DNA from: Rhodococcoides fascians NBRC 12155 = LMG 3623
GTDB lineage: Bacteria > Actinomycetota > Actinomycetes > Mycobacteriales > Mycobacteriaceae
Reading direction: 5' to 3'
Assembly (NCBI RefSeq): GCF_001894785.1
Contig: NZ_BCWW01000014.1
Coordinates: 1-64,000 of the forward strand
DNA length: 64,000 nt
Shown: piece by piece, positions 25,593 through 33,952 of the stretch
Layout of the letters: every line of letters starts with the position of its first letter
Position numbering within the stretch: position 1 is the first letter of the stretch
The notes under the pieces: generated by a model
Seen by the model: the letters and a program-made list of their open reading frames with translations, nothing else
Told to the model about the DNA's origin: nothing
Database searches by the model: none
Made by a program: the position numbers and the translations under genes

Positions 25593-26810
25593 ATGAGCAC
25601 GAACCGCGCAGTCACCTATGTCGGCAACGGAAAGGTAGAGGTACGACAGATCGATTTCCCGAAACTCGAACTCCACGACGGCCCCGGGGTCAACCCCGGC
25701 AATATCGGCCGTAAGTGTGAGCACGGAGTCATCCTCAAGGTGGTGGCCACCAACATCTGCGGAAGCGACCAACACATGGTACGAGGCCGCACCACCGCAC
25801 CCGAAGGGCTTGTCCTCGGCCACGAAATCACCGGTGAAGTCATCGAAGTGGGCCGCGATGTCGAGTTCATCAAGGTCGGCGACCTGTGCTCGGTACCGTT
25901 CAACATCGCGTGCGGTCGGTGCCGCAACTGCAAAGAACGAAAAACCGGCATCTGCCTCAACGTCAATCCCGATCGCCCGGGATCTGCATTCGGCTACGTC
26001 GACATGGGTGGATGGGTAGGAGGACAAGCGGAGTATGTGATGGCGCCCTACGCCGACTTCAATCTGCTGAAGTTTCCGGATAAAGACCAGGCACTCGAGA
26101 AGATCTTGGATCTGACCATGCTGTCGGACATCTTCCCCACCGGATATCACGGTGCCGTCACCGCTGGGGTGCGGGCCGGATCAACGGTGTACGTAGCAGG
26201 AGCCGGCCCCGTAGGGCTGGCCGCGGCCGTGAGCGCGCAACTGCTCGGCGCATCGGCTGTCATCGTGGGAGACCTCAACCAGGACCGCCTGTCCCAGGCC
26301 CGAAGCTTCGGCTGCGAAACCGTAGATGTGAGCGAAGGATCACCGCAGCATCAGATCGAACAAATCCTGGGCGTACCTGAGGTCGACGCAGCCATCGACG
26401 CCGTAGGCTTCGAAGCACGCGGACACGGCGGAGAAGTAGGTACCGAAAAACCTGCTGCAGTCTTGAACTCGCTAATGGACATCACTACTGCTGGCGGCGG
26501 TATCGGTATCCCCGGGCTGTACGTCACAGGCGACCCCGGAGCTACAGACGATGCAGCCAAGCATGGATCACTGTCCCTGAGTCTCGGAACAGGGTGGGCG
26601 AAATCCTTGTCGTTCGCAACTGGGCAGTGTCCGGTGATGAGTTACCACCGCGAACTCATGAACGCGATCCTTCGAGACCGAGTACACATCGCACGCGCAG
26701 TCAATGCATCGGTGATTTCTCTGGACGAGGCACCCCAAGGCTATGCCGAATTCGACAGTGGAGTCGCCCAGAAGTTCGTGATCGACCCCAACAATCTGAT
26801 CGCAGGTTGA
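25593..26810 (+). CDS. fdhA: Glutathione-independent formaldehyde dehydrogenase (FdhA)
   Basis: A 405-residue zinc dehydrogenase of the Pseudomonas putida formaldehyde dismutase/dehydrogenase type. Characteristic segments are VNPGNIGRKCEHG, NICGSDQHMVRGRT, GHEITGEV, the four-cysteine structural zinc loop CGRCRNCKERKTGIC and VAGAGPVGLAAA. The enzyme keeps NAD(H) tightly bound and oxidises formaldehyde to formate without a thiol cofactor. AAGGAG precedes the ATG at 25593. Its place at the end of a P450/PDR operon indicates disposal of formaldehyde formed by demethylation. A short fossil of a similar gene occurs at 33812-33850. Confidence 0.93.
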   Translation: MSTNRAVTYVGNGKVEVRQIDFPKLELHDGPGVNPGNIGRKCEHGVILKVVATNICGSDQHMVRGRTTAPEGLVLGHEITGEVIEVGRDVEFIKVGDLCSVPFNIACGRCRNCKERKTGICLNVNPDRPGSAFGYVDMGGWVGGQAEYVMAPYADFNLLKFPDKDQALEKILDLTMLSDIFPTGYHGAVTAGVRAGSTVYVAGAGPVGLAAAVSAQLLGASAVIVGDLNQDRLSQARSFGCETVDVSEGSPQHQIEQILGVPEVDAAIDAVGFEARGHGGEVGTEKPAAVLNSLMDITTAGGGIGIPGLYVTGDPGATDDAAKHGSLSLSLGTGWAKSLSFATGQCPVMSYHRELMNAILRDRVHIARAVNASVISLDEAPQGYAEFDSGVAQKFVIDPNNLIAG

Positions 26811-26886
26811 CGGAGGCTCTGCACCATCGATGCGACCGACGTGGTGCACCTCGAATCCCGCCAGCGACCGAAATCGAGAGTAACCA

Positions 26887-28005
26887 ATGCGTTCAAGCAC
26901 AATAATGATCTTCGCAGCGTGTACTTCGTTGTTCATCGGATGCAGTTCCTCACCCGAGAACATCGCGACGAACAACGAAGAAACCGTGGAAACCACAGCC
27001 GCCATCGTAAAATCGGATGCAATCACGGAAACGTTGGTAGGCGGAATCTCGAAACCTGAAGACCTGGTGACAATCCCAGAAACATCCTGGGTGTTGGTCA
27101 GCAGCATGTCCTCGGAGAAACTGGGGATGACGGGGGGCCTTTTCGCCGTGGACTCGACCGTCGGCAAACAGGTGCCTCTGTGGCCCTCGACCTCGGTCGA
27201 GAGTCGATGGGACCGTGCTGCATATCCGAGCTGTCCCGGCGAACCCGACATGGCGACCGCAGAACCCCACGGCATCAACGTCGAACCGGGTGCAGGGACG
27301 GACCCGGACACCCTGTACGCGATCAATCACGGTCGGCACTCGGTAGAAGTGTTCGATCTGGATGCCAGCGGCGAATCGATCGATGCCACCTGGGTCGGGT
27401 GCATCCCAATCCCGGACGACGTCTCTGCGAACGGGGTGGCACCGTTACCTGATGGCGGTGGGATTGTGGTTTCCAGCATGTTCAATCCTTCCGAGGCAGG
27501 AAATCCGTTCCAGCGCATGTTCACTGGTGTCGATACCGGGCGGATCATGAAATGGACTCGTGGCGGAACCTGGGAAGCCATTCCGAACTCTGAGCTCGGT
27601 GGTGCAAACGGGGTCGTGGTGAGCGAAGATGGCCGATACGTGATGGCCGCCGGATGGACTCAGCGGAAGGTCGTGAAGATTCCGTTGAACGGCAACGCAG
27701 ACCGGGTGACCCTGGAGCTGCCGTTCCTGCCGGACAACCTCCGATGGACCGATCGAGGAACGGTTTTGGTGACCGGACACGACGTCACCATCGACGACGT
27801 GACGACGTGCAACGGCGGCGAAGGCACCGATTGCCCCACCGGCTACCACGTGTTCGAGATAAATCCGACAACCATGACGGCTGCCCACGTCATAGACGGA
27901 TCAGAGTCCGATGTCAGCCTAGCGACGACGGCGGTGCAGGTCGGATCCGAGATCTGGGTCGGATCGATCACCGGGGACAACATTTACCGAGTCGACTTCA
28001 ACTAG
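26887..28005 (+). CDS. Secreted lipoprotein with six-bladed-propeller (SMP-30/strictosidine synthase-like) fold
   Basis: A 372-residue exported protein. The N-terminus is a short signal ending in the lipobox LFIGC (Cys19). The body has repeated segments of the kind seen in SMP-30/gluconolactonase and arylesterase-like propellers: EPHGINVEPG, NGVAPLPDGGGIVVSSM, ANGVVVSEDGRYVMAAGW and PDNLRWTDRGTVLVTGH. Related proteins are calcium-dependent lactonases or esterases, or non-catalytic binding proteins. It starts 76 bases after fdhA on the same strand and may be part of the same transcript. An extracytoplasmic role in capturing or hydrolysing the substrate is possible; the fold assignment is by motif only. 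Confidence 0.75.
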   Translation: MRSSTIMIFAACTSLFIGCSSSPENIATNNEETVETTAAIVKSDAITETLVGGISKPEDLVTIPETSWVLVSSMSSEKLGMTGGLFAVDSTVGKQVPLWPSTSVESRWDRAAYPSCPGEPDMATAEPHGINVEPGAGTDPDTLYAINHGRHSVEVFDLDASGESIDATWVGCIPIPDDVSANGVAPLPDGGGIVVSSMFNPSEAGNPFQRMFTGVDTGRIMKWTRGGTWEAIPNSELGGANGVVVSEDGRYVMAAGWTQRKVVKIPLNGNADRVTLELPFLPDNLRWTDRGTVLVTGHDVTIDDVTTCNGGEGTDCPTGYHVFEINPTTMTAAHVIDGSESDVSLATTAVQVGSEIWVGSITGDNIYRVDFN

Positions 28006-28335
28006 ACCAGACCTCGGTTGCAGTCCGAGCGCAATGAGATGCGTGGCAGGGCCACCCCTTCGCCGAGGACACGGCACTGGACAAGAAGTGCACACGGACC
28101 GATCGGGTCATCACGGGCATTTATGACGGGTCCGCAGTGTTCGGTCGACACCATCGTGAGTGTGCGACACAGCTTCGGTGGGGCCGACTGTGTGAGCACG
28201 GAGCTGTGGAGATTCTGATTCATTAGGTCGTCCGACTATAGTTAGTCAAACCATTGCTACCCGCAGTTGGTACCGCTGGGTCATCACCCCTGTTTAACGG
28301 CCCGGATCACGTCCCCACCAACAGGAAGGATTGGC
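28006..28335. promoter_or_regulatory. Intergenic region before the thiolase, with a dyad
   Basis: No coding region was recognised in these 330 bases. An inverted repeat GACTA-TAGT-TAGTC (28234-28247) lies about 90 bases upstream of the thiolase start and may be an operator. AGGAAGG (28323-28329) is the thiolase ribosome binding site. Confidence 0.4.
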
Positions 28336-29517
28336 ATGATGACTCGAACAGTTCTGGTGGCAGGTTCTCGCACTCCGATTGGTAAACTCGGAGGCGCATT
28401 AGCCTCCCTCAGCGCGGAACAGCTAGGGGCGCACGCGATTCAGCATGCACTCTCCCGTGCAGGGATAGCTGCGTCGACAGTCGACATGGTCATAATGGGC
28501 AATGTTGTCCAGGCGGGCGTAGGCCCGAACCCTGCACGCCAGGCAGCGGTCGGGGCGCAGATTCCACTGACGACGCCCGCCGTCACTGTCAACAATCTAT
28601 GCCTGTCAGGCCTTCAGGCTGTGATCGACGGTGATCGACTCATCAAAAGTGGAGAGGCGGACATCGTCGTCGCCGGAGGCATGGAGTCGATGACCAATGC
28701 TCCTCATCTCGTACGGGGTGCGCGAGCTGGATTGCGCTATGGAAGTTCCCGTCTCGAGGACGCATTGGACGCGGACGCTTTGAGGTGCGCGTTCGATCAC
28801 GTATCGATGGGTGAGTCGACCGATCGCTACGCGCGAGCCGAGGTCATCGGCCGCGCAGAACAGGACGATTTTGCAGCGCGATCGCACCGGCGAGCGGCCG
28901 AAGCGACAAGCGACGGCACTTTCGCAAACGAGATCGCACCCATCGACGTCCTCACCAGGCGGGAAACGGTCACCATAACGGACGACGAGGGTATCCGCGC
29001 CAACGCGACGCCCGCTGCACTGAGCGCCTTGCGACCCGCTTTCGCTGTAGACGGGACCATCACTGCGGGCTCGGCTTCGCAGCTGTCGGACGGAGCTGCA
29101 GCGCTGGTGCTGATGAGTGAATCCAAAGCAACTGCACTTGGCCTGCAGTGGCTGGCTGAAATCGGTCCATCTTCCTTCGTGGCCGGACCCGACACCTCAC
29201 TGCTGCATCAGCCATCTCGAGCGATTATTGCGGCGGTGAACAAGGTGCCTGGCATGAAGGTCAGCGATCTGAGCATTATCGAGATCAACGAAGCTTTCGC
29301 GGCAGTGGCGGTGGCTTCGATGCTCGATCTCGGATTATCAGCCGAGCAGGTCAACGTGCACGGCGGAGCAATAGCTCTCGGTCACCCTGTCGGAATGTCA
29401 GGTGCACGACTTGTCCTCAGCCTCGCCTTGTCGATGGCTCGACGGGGAGACTCAGTCGGCGCGGCCGCCTTGTGTGGTGGAGGCGGGCAAGGGAACGCAG
29501 TCGTGCTGCGTAGATGA
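28336..29517 (+). CDS. Acetyl-CoA C-acyltransferase (thiolase)
   Basis: A 393-residue thiolase with the acylated cysteine in NNLCLSGLQAV, the NEAFA motif, GGAIALGHPVGMSGAR (catalytic histidine) and the C-terminal CGGGGQGNA (second cysteine). The ATG at 28336 has AGGAAGG six bases upstream. Thiolases of this type cleave 3-oxoacyl-CoA, including 3-oxoadipyl-CoA to succinyl-CoA and acetyl-CoA. In this cluster it could finish the maleylacetate/3-oxoadipate route, although no 3-oxoadipate CoA-transferase was seen in the window. Biosynthetic acetoacetyl-CoA thiolase is the main alternative. Confidence 0.9.
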   Translation: MMTRTVLVAGSRTPIGKLGGALASLSAEQLGAHAIQHALSRAGIAASTVDMVIMGNVVQAGVGPNPARQAAVGAQIPLTTPAVTVNNLCLSGLQAVIDGDRLIKSGEADIVVAGGMESMTNAPHLVRGARAGLRYGSSRLEDALDADALRCAFDHVSMGESTDRYARAEVIGRAEQDDFAARSHRRAAEATSDGTFANEIAPIDVLTRRETVTITDDEGIRANATPAALSALRPAFAVDGTITAGSASQLSDGAAALVLMSESKATALGLQWLAEIGPSSFVAGPDTSLLHQPSRAIIAAVNKVPGMKVSDLSIIEINEAFAAVAVASMLDLGLSAEQVNVHGGAIALGHPVGMSGARLVLSLALSMARRGDSVGAAALCGGGGQGNAVVLRR

Positions 29518-29943
29518 CCAGTACCAGGCGGCCGTCCGAAGCGGTGCCGATGCCAAGGGATGGCCTCACCTCGCCCCGCGTAAACCCCTGTAGTCGAAAC
29601 CGGCGGGGCGTGCATGAGTTTCAGGACACCCGTGATGCGTGCTTGACGTCGGTGCCTGGTTCGATCCTATTGTGATGCAGCGTAAATCGGCAATGACCCA
29701 TTCCTAGAAGACACGCAATGCTGACGACCACCATCACCCCGATCGGTGCGATTTCGGCCGCGCACCAGATGGTGACTCTGTACACCTGAACCGAAGGAAA
29801 GATGCCGGACTCGTCATATAGGCAACCACATCTCCCTCCGTTTCGGGCGCAAGGCCGATCAGCACCGTACCGACGAGCAAACGGCAGTAGCGGTAGACGG
29901 TGTCCGTCGGACGACTCCGACTGCGCACAGTGCGAAAACGGCA

Positions 29944-30072
29944 GTTATCGAGGGCGTCGGTGTTGATGCGTCCGCCGGTGCGGGCGAATTCGATGCGTCC
30001 GCGTTGGGCCAGACCGAGGTTGCCGCCTTCGCCGACGACACGCACACGCAGTTAGTTGCCGTTGATGAGCAG
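29944..30072 (-). pseudogene. Fragment of NAD-dependent glutamate dehydrogenase (180-kDa type)
   Basis: Forty-three codons on the minus strand read as LLINGN-stop-LRVRVVGEGGNLGLAQRG and on through RIEFARTGGRINTDALDN. This is the highly conserved nucleotide-binding stretch of the large NAD-glutamate dehydrogenases, with a TAA (30052-30054) where a glutamate codon is expected. Similarity stops abruptly after the asparagine. The remaining ~1,500 residues are absent, so this is a recombination relic and not a gene. The motif match is strong enough to name the parent family. Confidence 0.75.
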
Positions 30073-30100
30073 GGAGTGAATGACTTTCCGCTGTACCACT

Positions 30101-30232
30101 CCCCTTTTTGTGTGAACGTTCACGCGCTTCGGCCTCGCGGAGTAAGGCTTTCTCGATGAACTGTGACCATGATCGGTCGTCTTCGAGATGCGCTGTGGCT
30201 TTGTGGACACCGCGTGCGAGCGGAGTTAAAAC
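30101..30232 (-). pseudogene. Fragment resembling a ParB-like/ribbon-helix-helix plasmid partition protein
   Basis: About 44 codons read LTPLARGVHKATAHLEDDR followed by SWSQFIEKALLREAEARERS. The second half resembles the C-terminal helix-turn region of small actinobacterial plasmid centromere-binding proteins, where a W-S-x-F-[VI]-E-x-A-L-x-x-E pattern recurs. It lacks a plausible start and the expected C-terminal tail, and abuts the glutamate dehydrogenase fragment. The family call is tentative. Confidence 0.4.
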
Positions 30233-31017
30233 CTGAGGTATGAGAGTCCGGCAACGGCGCGGCGGGTTAGCTCTTGGTGATGTCTTTGCGCGAGTGGGCG
30301 GCGTTTCGATGCCCCATGCACCCGTCAGTATTCCGACCCAAAAAAAGTACACCAACTATTCGATCCATCTGAAGCGCATCCCGCAGTGATTCGCGGAATC
30401 GTTGCCGTGGACGCAAGCCGACGCAACCTGTAGTCGCTGATCTTCCGAACGTTCGGCGCGTTACGTAACACAGCAACTTCGTCGTGTGACGGCACGCGAA
30501 CAACTCAGGCCAATACCGAGATGGCGTAGACAAATCACTTGAATAGATCACCAGATCAAACGCACAGGCAGGCAGATGACCACGGCTACGACACGCGAAA
30601 CCTGCCGGCTTGACTCAACGCAACCGGCGATCCGCCACTCCGCCGCACAACAACAGCCAGGTTTGTCAGAACAAGCAGCCCATTCCGTACACCCTTGACG
30701 TTTCTGCTGTGATGCGCAACACTCATAACACCACAACGGTACGGGTCTTTTATGCCAGATAAGCCGAGCCTGCAGGACGCCGAAGGGAAGTCGGATTCGC
30801 CTGATGCAAGGACGTCGTCACTGTCAGCGAACTTCGGTCCTCGCTCGTCCGCGGTCGTCGCAGCAGAGACCCGGCGGCGGCACTACAGAACTCTGCTCCC
30901 CGAGAGACGTAGGAGGGGTCGACCCAGATCCACAATCCAGATGTTGTTGCAGACTTTCCGCCCCACTCCAGCCACATCGCTCGCAAGCCGCACCGGTAGG
31001 CGTGGCCAGCTCGAACC

Positions 31018-31031
31018 CACTCGATCGAGTG
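31018..31031. promoter_or_regulatory. 14-bp perfect palindrome upstream of P450 operon
   Basis: CACTCGATCGAGTG is a perfect palindrome ending 26 bases before the GTG start of the P450 gene, immediately ahead of its AGGA ribosome site. An operator role is inferred from position alone; no regulator gene adjoins this operon. Confidence 0.4.
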
Positions 31032-31057
31032 ACCTACATTCAAGACAGGAGTTCGTT

Positions 31058-32257
31058 GTGACCCAGTTACAAACCAATGTCGAATCGGATGTCGACCTTT
31101 TCAGCGCCGAGGTTGTCGACAATCCTTTTCCCGTCTACAAAGAACTCCGGGATCAGGGGGCCGCGGTGTACATGGGCGTACACGACTTCTGGCTGCTTTC
31201 CCGCTACGAGGACGTTCGCGCCGCTGATGGCGACTGGCAAAAGTTTTCCTCGGCGAGCGGAGTCGCTCTGCTGCCGCAATTCAACGCCTTGCTTGAAGGA
31301 AGCGTCCTTGCCAGCGACCCACCGGTGCACACCGCCCTGAGAGCAGTTCTCACCGATCAGCTTGCTCCTCGCGCGATCCGCAAGTTGGGCGAAAACATCC
31401 GAGCTCAAGCAAACGAACTAGTCCAATCCGTGGTCGCGGAAGGAACGTTCGACGCGGTGACTCAACTCGCGAGATGTATGCCGGTGCAGGTGGTGGCCGA
31501 CCTCATCGGTTTGCCGGAGGAAGGCCGTGAGAACCTCATCCCCGGTGCCGACGCATATTTTCATGCGTTCGGGCCGATGACACCGGAGCTCGCAGAGCGA
31601 GCACCCTACATCGAGACATTCGTCAAATGGATGACCACAGTTGCCAACCGGGAGTATTTGACCCCCGGAAGCTGGGGAACGGCGATACTCGACGCGGTCG
31701 ACGAGGGCCGACTCCGGCAAGAAAGTGCAATTCCCCTGATAAGTGCGTTCCTGGTGGCCGGAATGGACACCACCGTGAACGGAATCGGATCGATGCTGCA
31801 CGTTTTCGCCGATCGGCCCGACGTGTGGGCTGAACTACAGAAGGACCCCACACTCGTCGGCGCGGCATTCGAGGAGGCCCTGCGTCTTGAGGCACCCGTA
31901 CAGATCTTCTTCCGGAAGACCACCGTCGACGTCGACGTCGACGGCACTGTAATACCGGCAGGGAGCCGAGTCGGACTGCATTTCGGCTCCGCCAACCGCG
32001 ACGAGCGACACTACCCGAACCCAGACCACTTCGATATTCATCGAAACCCACTCGATCACATGGCTTTCGGATACGGAACACACGGATGTGCCGGTCAGGG
32101 ACTTGCCCGTCTTGAAGCCCGCGCGATCACCGAAGCCCTCCTGTCGCAGGTCGAGACAATCGAAATAGCAGGAACTGTCGCACGACACTACAACCCGATC
32201 ATACGAGGTTGGGGCGAGCTACCCGTCGCTGTACGCGCTAGAAAGGAAGCACAGTGA
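31058..32257 (+). CDS. Cytochrome P450 (class I, with its own ferredoxin and reductase)
   Basis: A 399-residue P450 with I-helix VAGMDTTVNG, ExxR in EEALRLEAP and haem loop FGYGTHGCAGQGLAR (Cys344). The haem loop and LARLEA continuation resemble the P450 at 6879-8078, placing both in a CYP199-like group. The start is a GTG at 31058 with AGGA seven bases upstream, where family similarity begins (LFSAEVVDNPFPVYKELR follows). The stop overlaps the ferredoxin start by four bases. With ferredoxin and reductase it forms a complete three-component oxygenase. The dehydrogenase and MBL hydrolase downstream suggest a demethylation reaction. Confidence 0.9.
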   Translation: MTQLQTNVESDVDLFSAEVVDNPFPVYKELRDQGAAVYMGVHDFWLLSRYEDVRAADGDWQKFSSASGVALLPQFNALLEGSVLASDPPVHTALRAVLTDQLAPRAIRKLGENIRAQANELVQSVVAEGTFDAVTQLARCMPVQVVADLIGLPEEGRENLIPGADAYFHAFGPMTPELAERAPYIETFVKWMTTVANREYLTPGSWGTAILDAVDEGRLRQESAIPLISAFLVAGMDTTVNGIGSMLHVFADRPDVWAELQKDPTLVGAAFEEALRLEAPVQIFFRKTTVDVDVDGTVIPAGSRVGLHFGSANRDERHYPNPDHFDIHRNPLDHMAFGYGTHGCAGQGLARLEARAITEALLSQVETIEIAGTVARHYNPIIRGWGELPVAVRARKEAQ

Positions 32258-32448
32258 AGATCGAAGTCGACCGCAACAAATGCGAGGGACACGGATTGTG
32301 CGAACAAGTGGGTCCACAGGTCTACCAACTCGACGGCGAGGGTGAATTGACGATTCTGCAGCACGATTCGGTCGATCCGGATTTGCAGGCACAGGCATTG
32401 TCGGGAGCGCGATCTTGTCCGGTAGCGGCTCTGATAGTGCATTCATGA
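32254..32448 (+). CDS. 3Fe-4S-type ferredoxin, P450 partner
   Basis: A 64-residue ferredoxin starting at a GTG that overlaps the P450 stop. Cluster ligands are C10, C16 and C55; the position between the first two is H13, giving C-x2-H-x2-C and CP near the C-terminus. This pattern is typical of actinobacterial P450 ferredoxins carrying a 3Fe-4S (or exchange-labile 4Fe-4S) centre. It shuttles electrons from the reductase encoded next (which overlaps it by four bases) to the P450. Confidence 0.92.
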   Translation: MKIEVDRNKCEGHGLCEQVGPQVYQLDGEGELTILQHDSVDPDLQAQALSGARSCPVAALIVHS

Positions 32449-33611
32449 CATCGGGTGCATCCATGATGCGCAAGATCGTCGTGGTGGGTGGCTCGATAGC
32501 AGCAGTCACCGCGGCGGACTCGCTACGCACGAATGGTTACGACGGTCTCCTTTCCGTCGTGTCGGCAGAGAGCGAGCCCCCTTATTCCCGGGTTCCGTTG
32601 TCCAAGGGCGTGCTCGCGGGCTCGCAGGACCCGCAATCGGTGTGGCTCCAATCCCTGCCCGAGGACGTCGAGGTGTTGTTGAATGCACGGGCTACCGGAC
32701 TCAACATACAGAGCCGGCGGGTCACACTTGCACATGGTGGTTCGCTGCGCTATGACGGTCTCGTGATTGCAACGGGGGCTGCCGCGCGACAACTCGCCGC
32801 GCCGGGACAGGCGGGAGAGTTGGTCGTTCGCGACCTTGCGGACGCACGTGCTATTGCCGCCCGCGCCAAGTCGGCATCGAACGCAGTAGTGGTTGGAGCT
32901 GGCTTCCTTGGCATGGAGGTTGCGTCAACACTTGTTTCACTGGGCTTGGACGTGACGGTGATCGATAGAGAGCCGCCCCTCGAACGCTTGCTGGGCCGAT
33001 GGTTGGCGTCTTTCATCGTCGACACCGCCTCATCTACGGGCGTCCGGTTCCTAACCTCACCCTCGGGCGTGAAGCTTGTCGGCAACCCTGTCGAGGGTGT
33101 GATGCTCGGAAACGGCACATCCGTCTACGCAGACCTGATCGTCACGGCGGCGGGCGACGTGCCGGCTGTCGACTGGCTCTCCACCTCAGGTCTTCGTATT
33201 GCGGGCGGCCTAGTCATCGACGGTTGTTGCCGAGCGGCGTCCGGTGTCGTCGCCGCCGGCGACGTCACCGTACAAGAGGTTGCCCCGGGTCTACTCAAGA
33301 GAACTCCGCACTGGACGAGCGCGGTGGAACAGGCTCGAACTGCTGCCAGATTTTTACTGAATCCGACGGACACCAGGCCCTATGTCAGCGATCCATACTT
33401 CTGGACCGAGCAATTCGGACTCGACGTGAAGATCAGTGGGCATCTACCCCTGACGGGAAGCCCGCTCGTGGTGGCGGGTGATCCCGCAGACCGGACTGCA
33501 CTGCTGCAGTGGTCCTCGCCCACAGGCTCCCACGCGGCTGTAGCTATTAACTATCGAATACCGGTGATTAAACTTAAGAAAATGCGTGGGCTGACACTCA
33601 GCAGGCATTAA
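32445..33611 (+). CDS. NAD(P)H-ferredoxin reductase (oxygenase-coupled type)
   Basis: A 388-residue FAD protein of the putidaredoxin-reductase/BphA4 family. It has the FAD motif VVVGGSIAAVTAADSLR, the SEPPYSRVPLSKG loop, the NAD motif VVGAGFLGMEVASTL and GVVAAGDVT near the C-terminal FAD site. The C-terminal domain is complete. The ATG at 32445 overlaps the ferredoxin stop through ATGA; a start 30 bases upstream is inside the ferredoxin gene. It completes the class I electron chain for the P450 at 31058-32257. Confidence 0.92.
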   Translation: MTSGASMMRKIVVVGGSIAAVTAADSLRTNGYDGLLSVVSAESEPPYSRVPLSKGVLAGSQDPQSVWLQSLPEDVEVLLNARATGLNIQSRRVTLAHGGSLRYDGLVIATGAAARQLAAPGQAGELVVRDLADARAIAARAKSASNAVVVGAGFLGMEVASTLVSLGLDVTVIDREPPLERLLGRWLASFIVDTASSTGVRFLTSPSGVKLVGNPVEGVMLGNGTSVYADLIVTAAGDVPAVDWLSTSGLRIAGGLVIDGCCRAASGVVAAGDVTVQEVAPGLLKRTPHWTSAVEQARTAARFLLNPTDTRPYVSDPYFWTEQFGLDVKISGHLPLTGSPLVVAGDPADRTALLQWSSPTGSHAAVAINYRIPVIKLKKMRGLTLSRH

Positions 33612-33952
33612 ATCAACGCCCATTGCATGGGCATCTTCATGTGTCAGCGGTCCGATTAGACGTCGTGCTGCCGCAGCACAATGCCGTATGAACTAGGAAC
33701 ACAACTTCGATGAAGAATGAACGGAACCGCACTGTTACTCTACATAGACCAAAATTTTTCCTGATGTAAGAGCCATCGCTACCCGTCTGTGGGAATGAAA
33801 GACGAGCCAGTGTGAATGCAGGAAACGTCGGCCGTAAATGCAACCATGGCGCGCCGAACACTCGCGCCCAAATACATTGTAGCGGCGCGCTGCCCTATCC
33901 CCCGGACAAACAACATATACCCAGCTGGATAATTGATGTTTGGAGAACAAAC
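33612..33952. promoter_or_regulatory. Intergenic region with an fdhA-like fossil
   Basis: These 341 bases hold the promoter for the dehydrogenase/MBL pair. At 33812-33850 thirteen codons read VNAGNVGRKCNHG, matching the VNPGNIGRKCEHG segment of the FdhA encoded at 25593-26810. The frame runs on, without stops, into the dehydrogenase, but the start with GGAGA upstream is at 33953. Nothing else was recognised. Confidence 0.5.
33812..33850 (+). pseudogene. 13-codon fossil of an fdhA-like gene
   Basis: The translation VNAGNVGRKCNHG shares ten of thirteen residues with residues of FdhA from this window, in a segment unique to that family. Flanking sequence does not match FdhA. It is too short to function and marks a past recombination point. 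Confidence 0.45.

Larger units (their letters stand above)
29518..31057. other. Gene-poor joint with remnants of unrelated genes
   Basis: This 1.5 kb stretch has no complete gene. It contains a stop-interrupted fragment of a large NAD-glutamate dehydrogenase (29944-30072), a fragment resembling a plasmid partition protein (30101-30232) directly next to it, and otherwise unassignable sequence. The last part holds the promoter of the P450 operon, including a 14-base palindrome at 31018-31031. An open frame in the P450 phase runs back to 30752 but has no ribosome site and non-P450 composition. Confidence 0.6.

Noticed and set aside
30752..31057. N-terminal extension of the P450 at 31058
   Set aside because: The extra 102 residues have no P450 features, no ribosome site and contain the operator-like palindrome; GTG at 31058 has a good AGGA.
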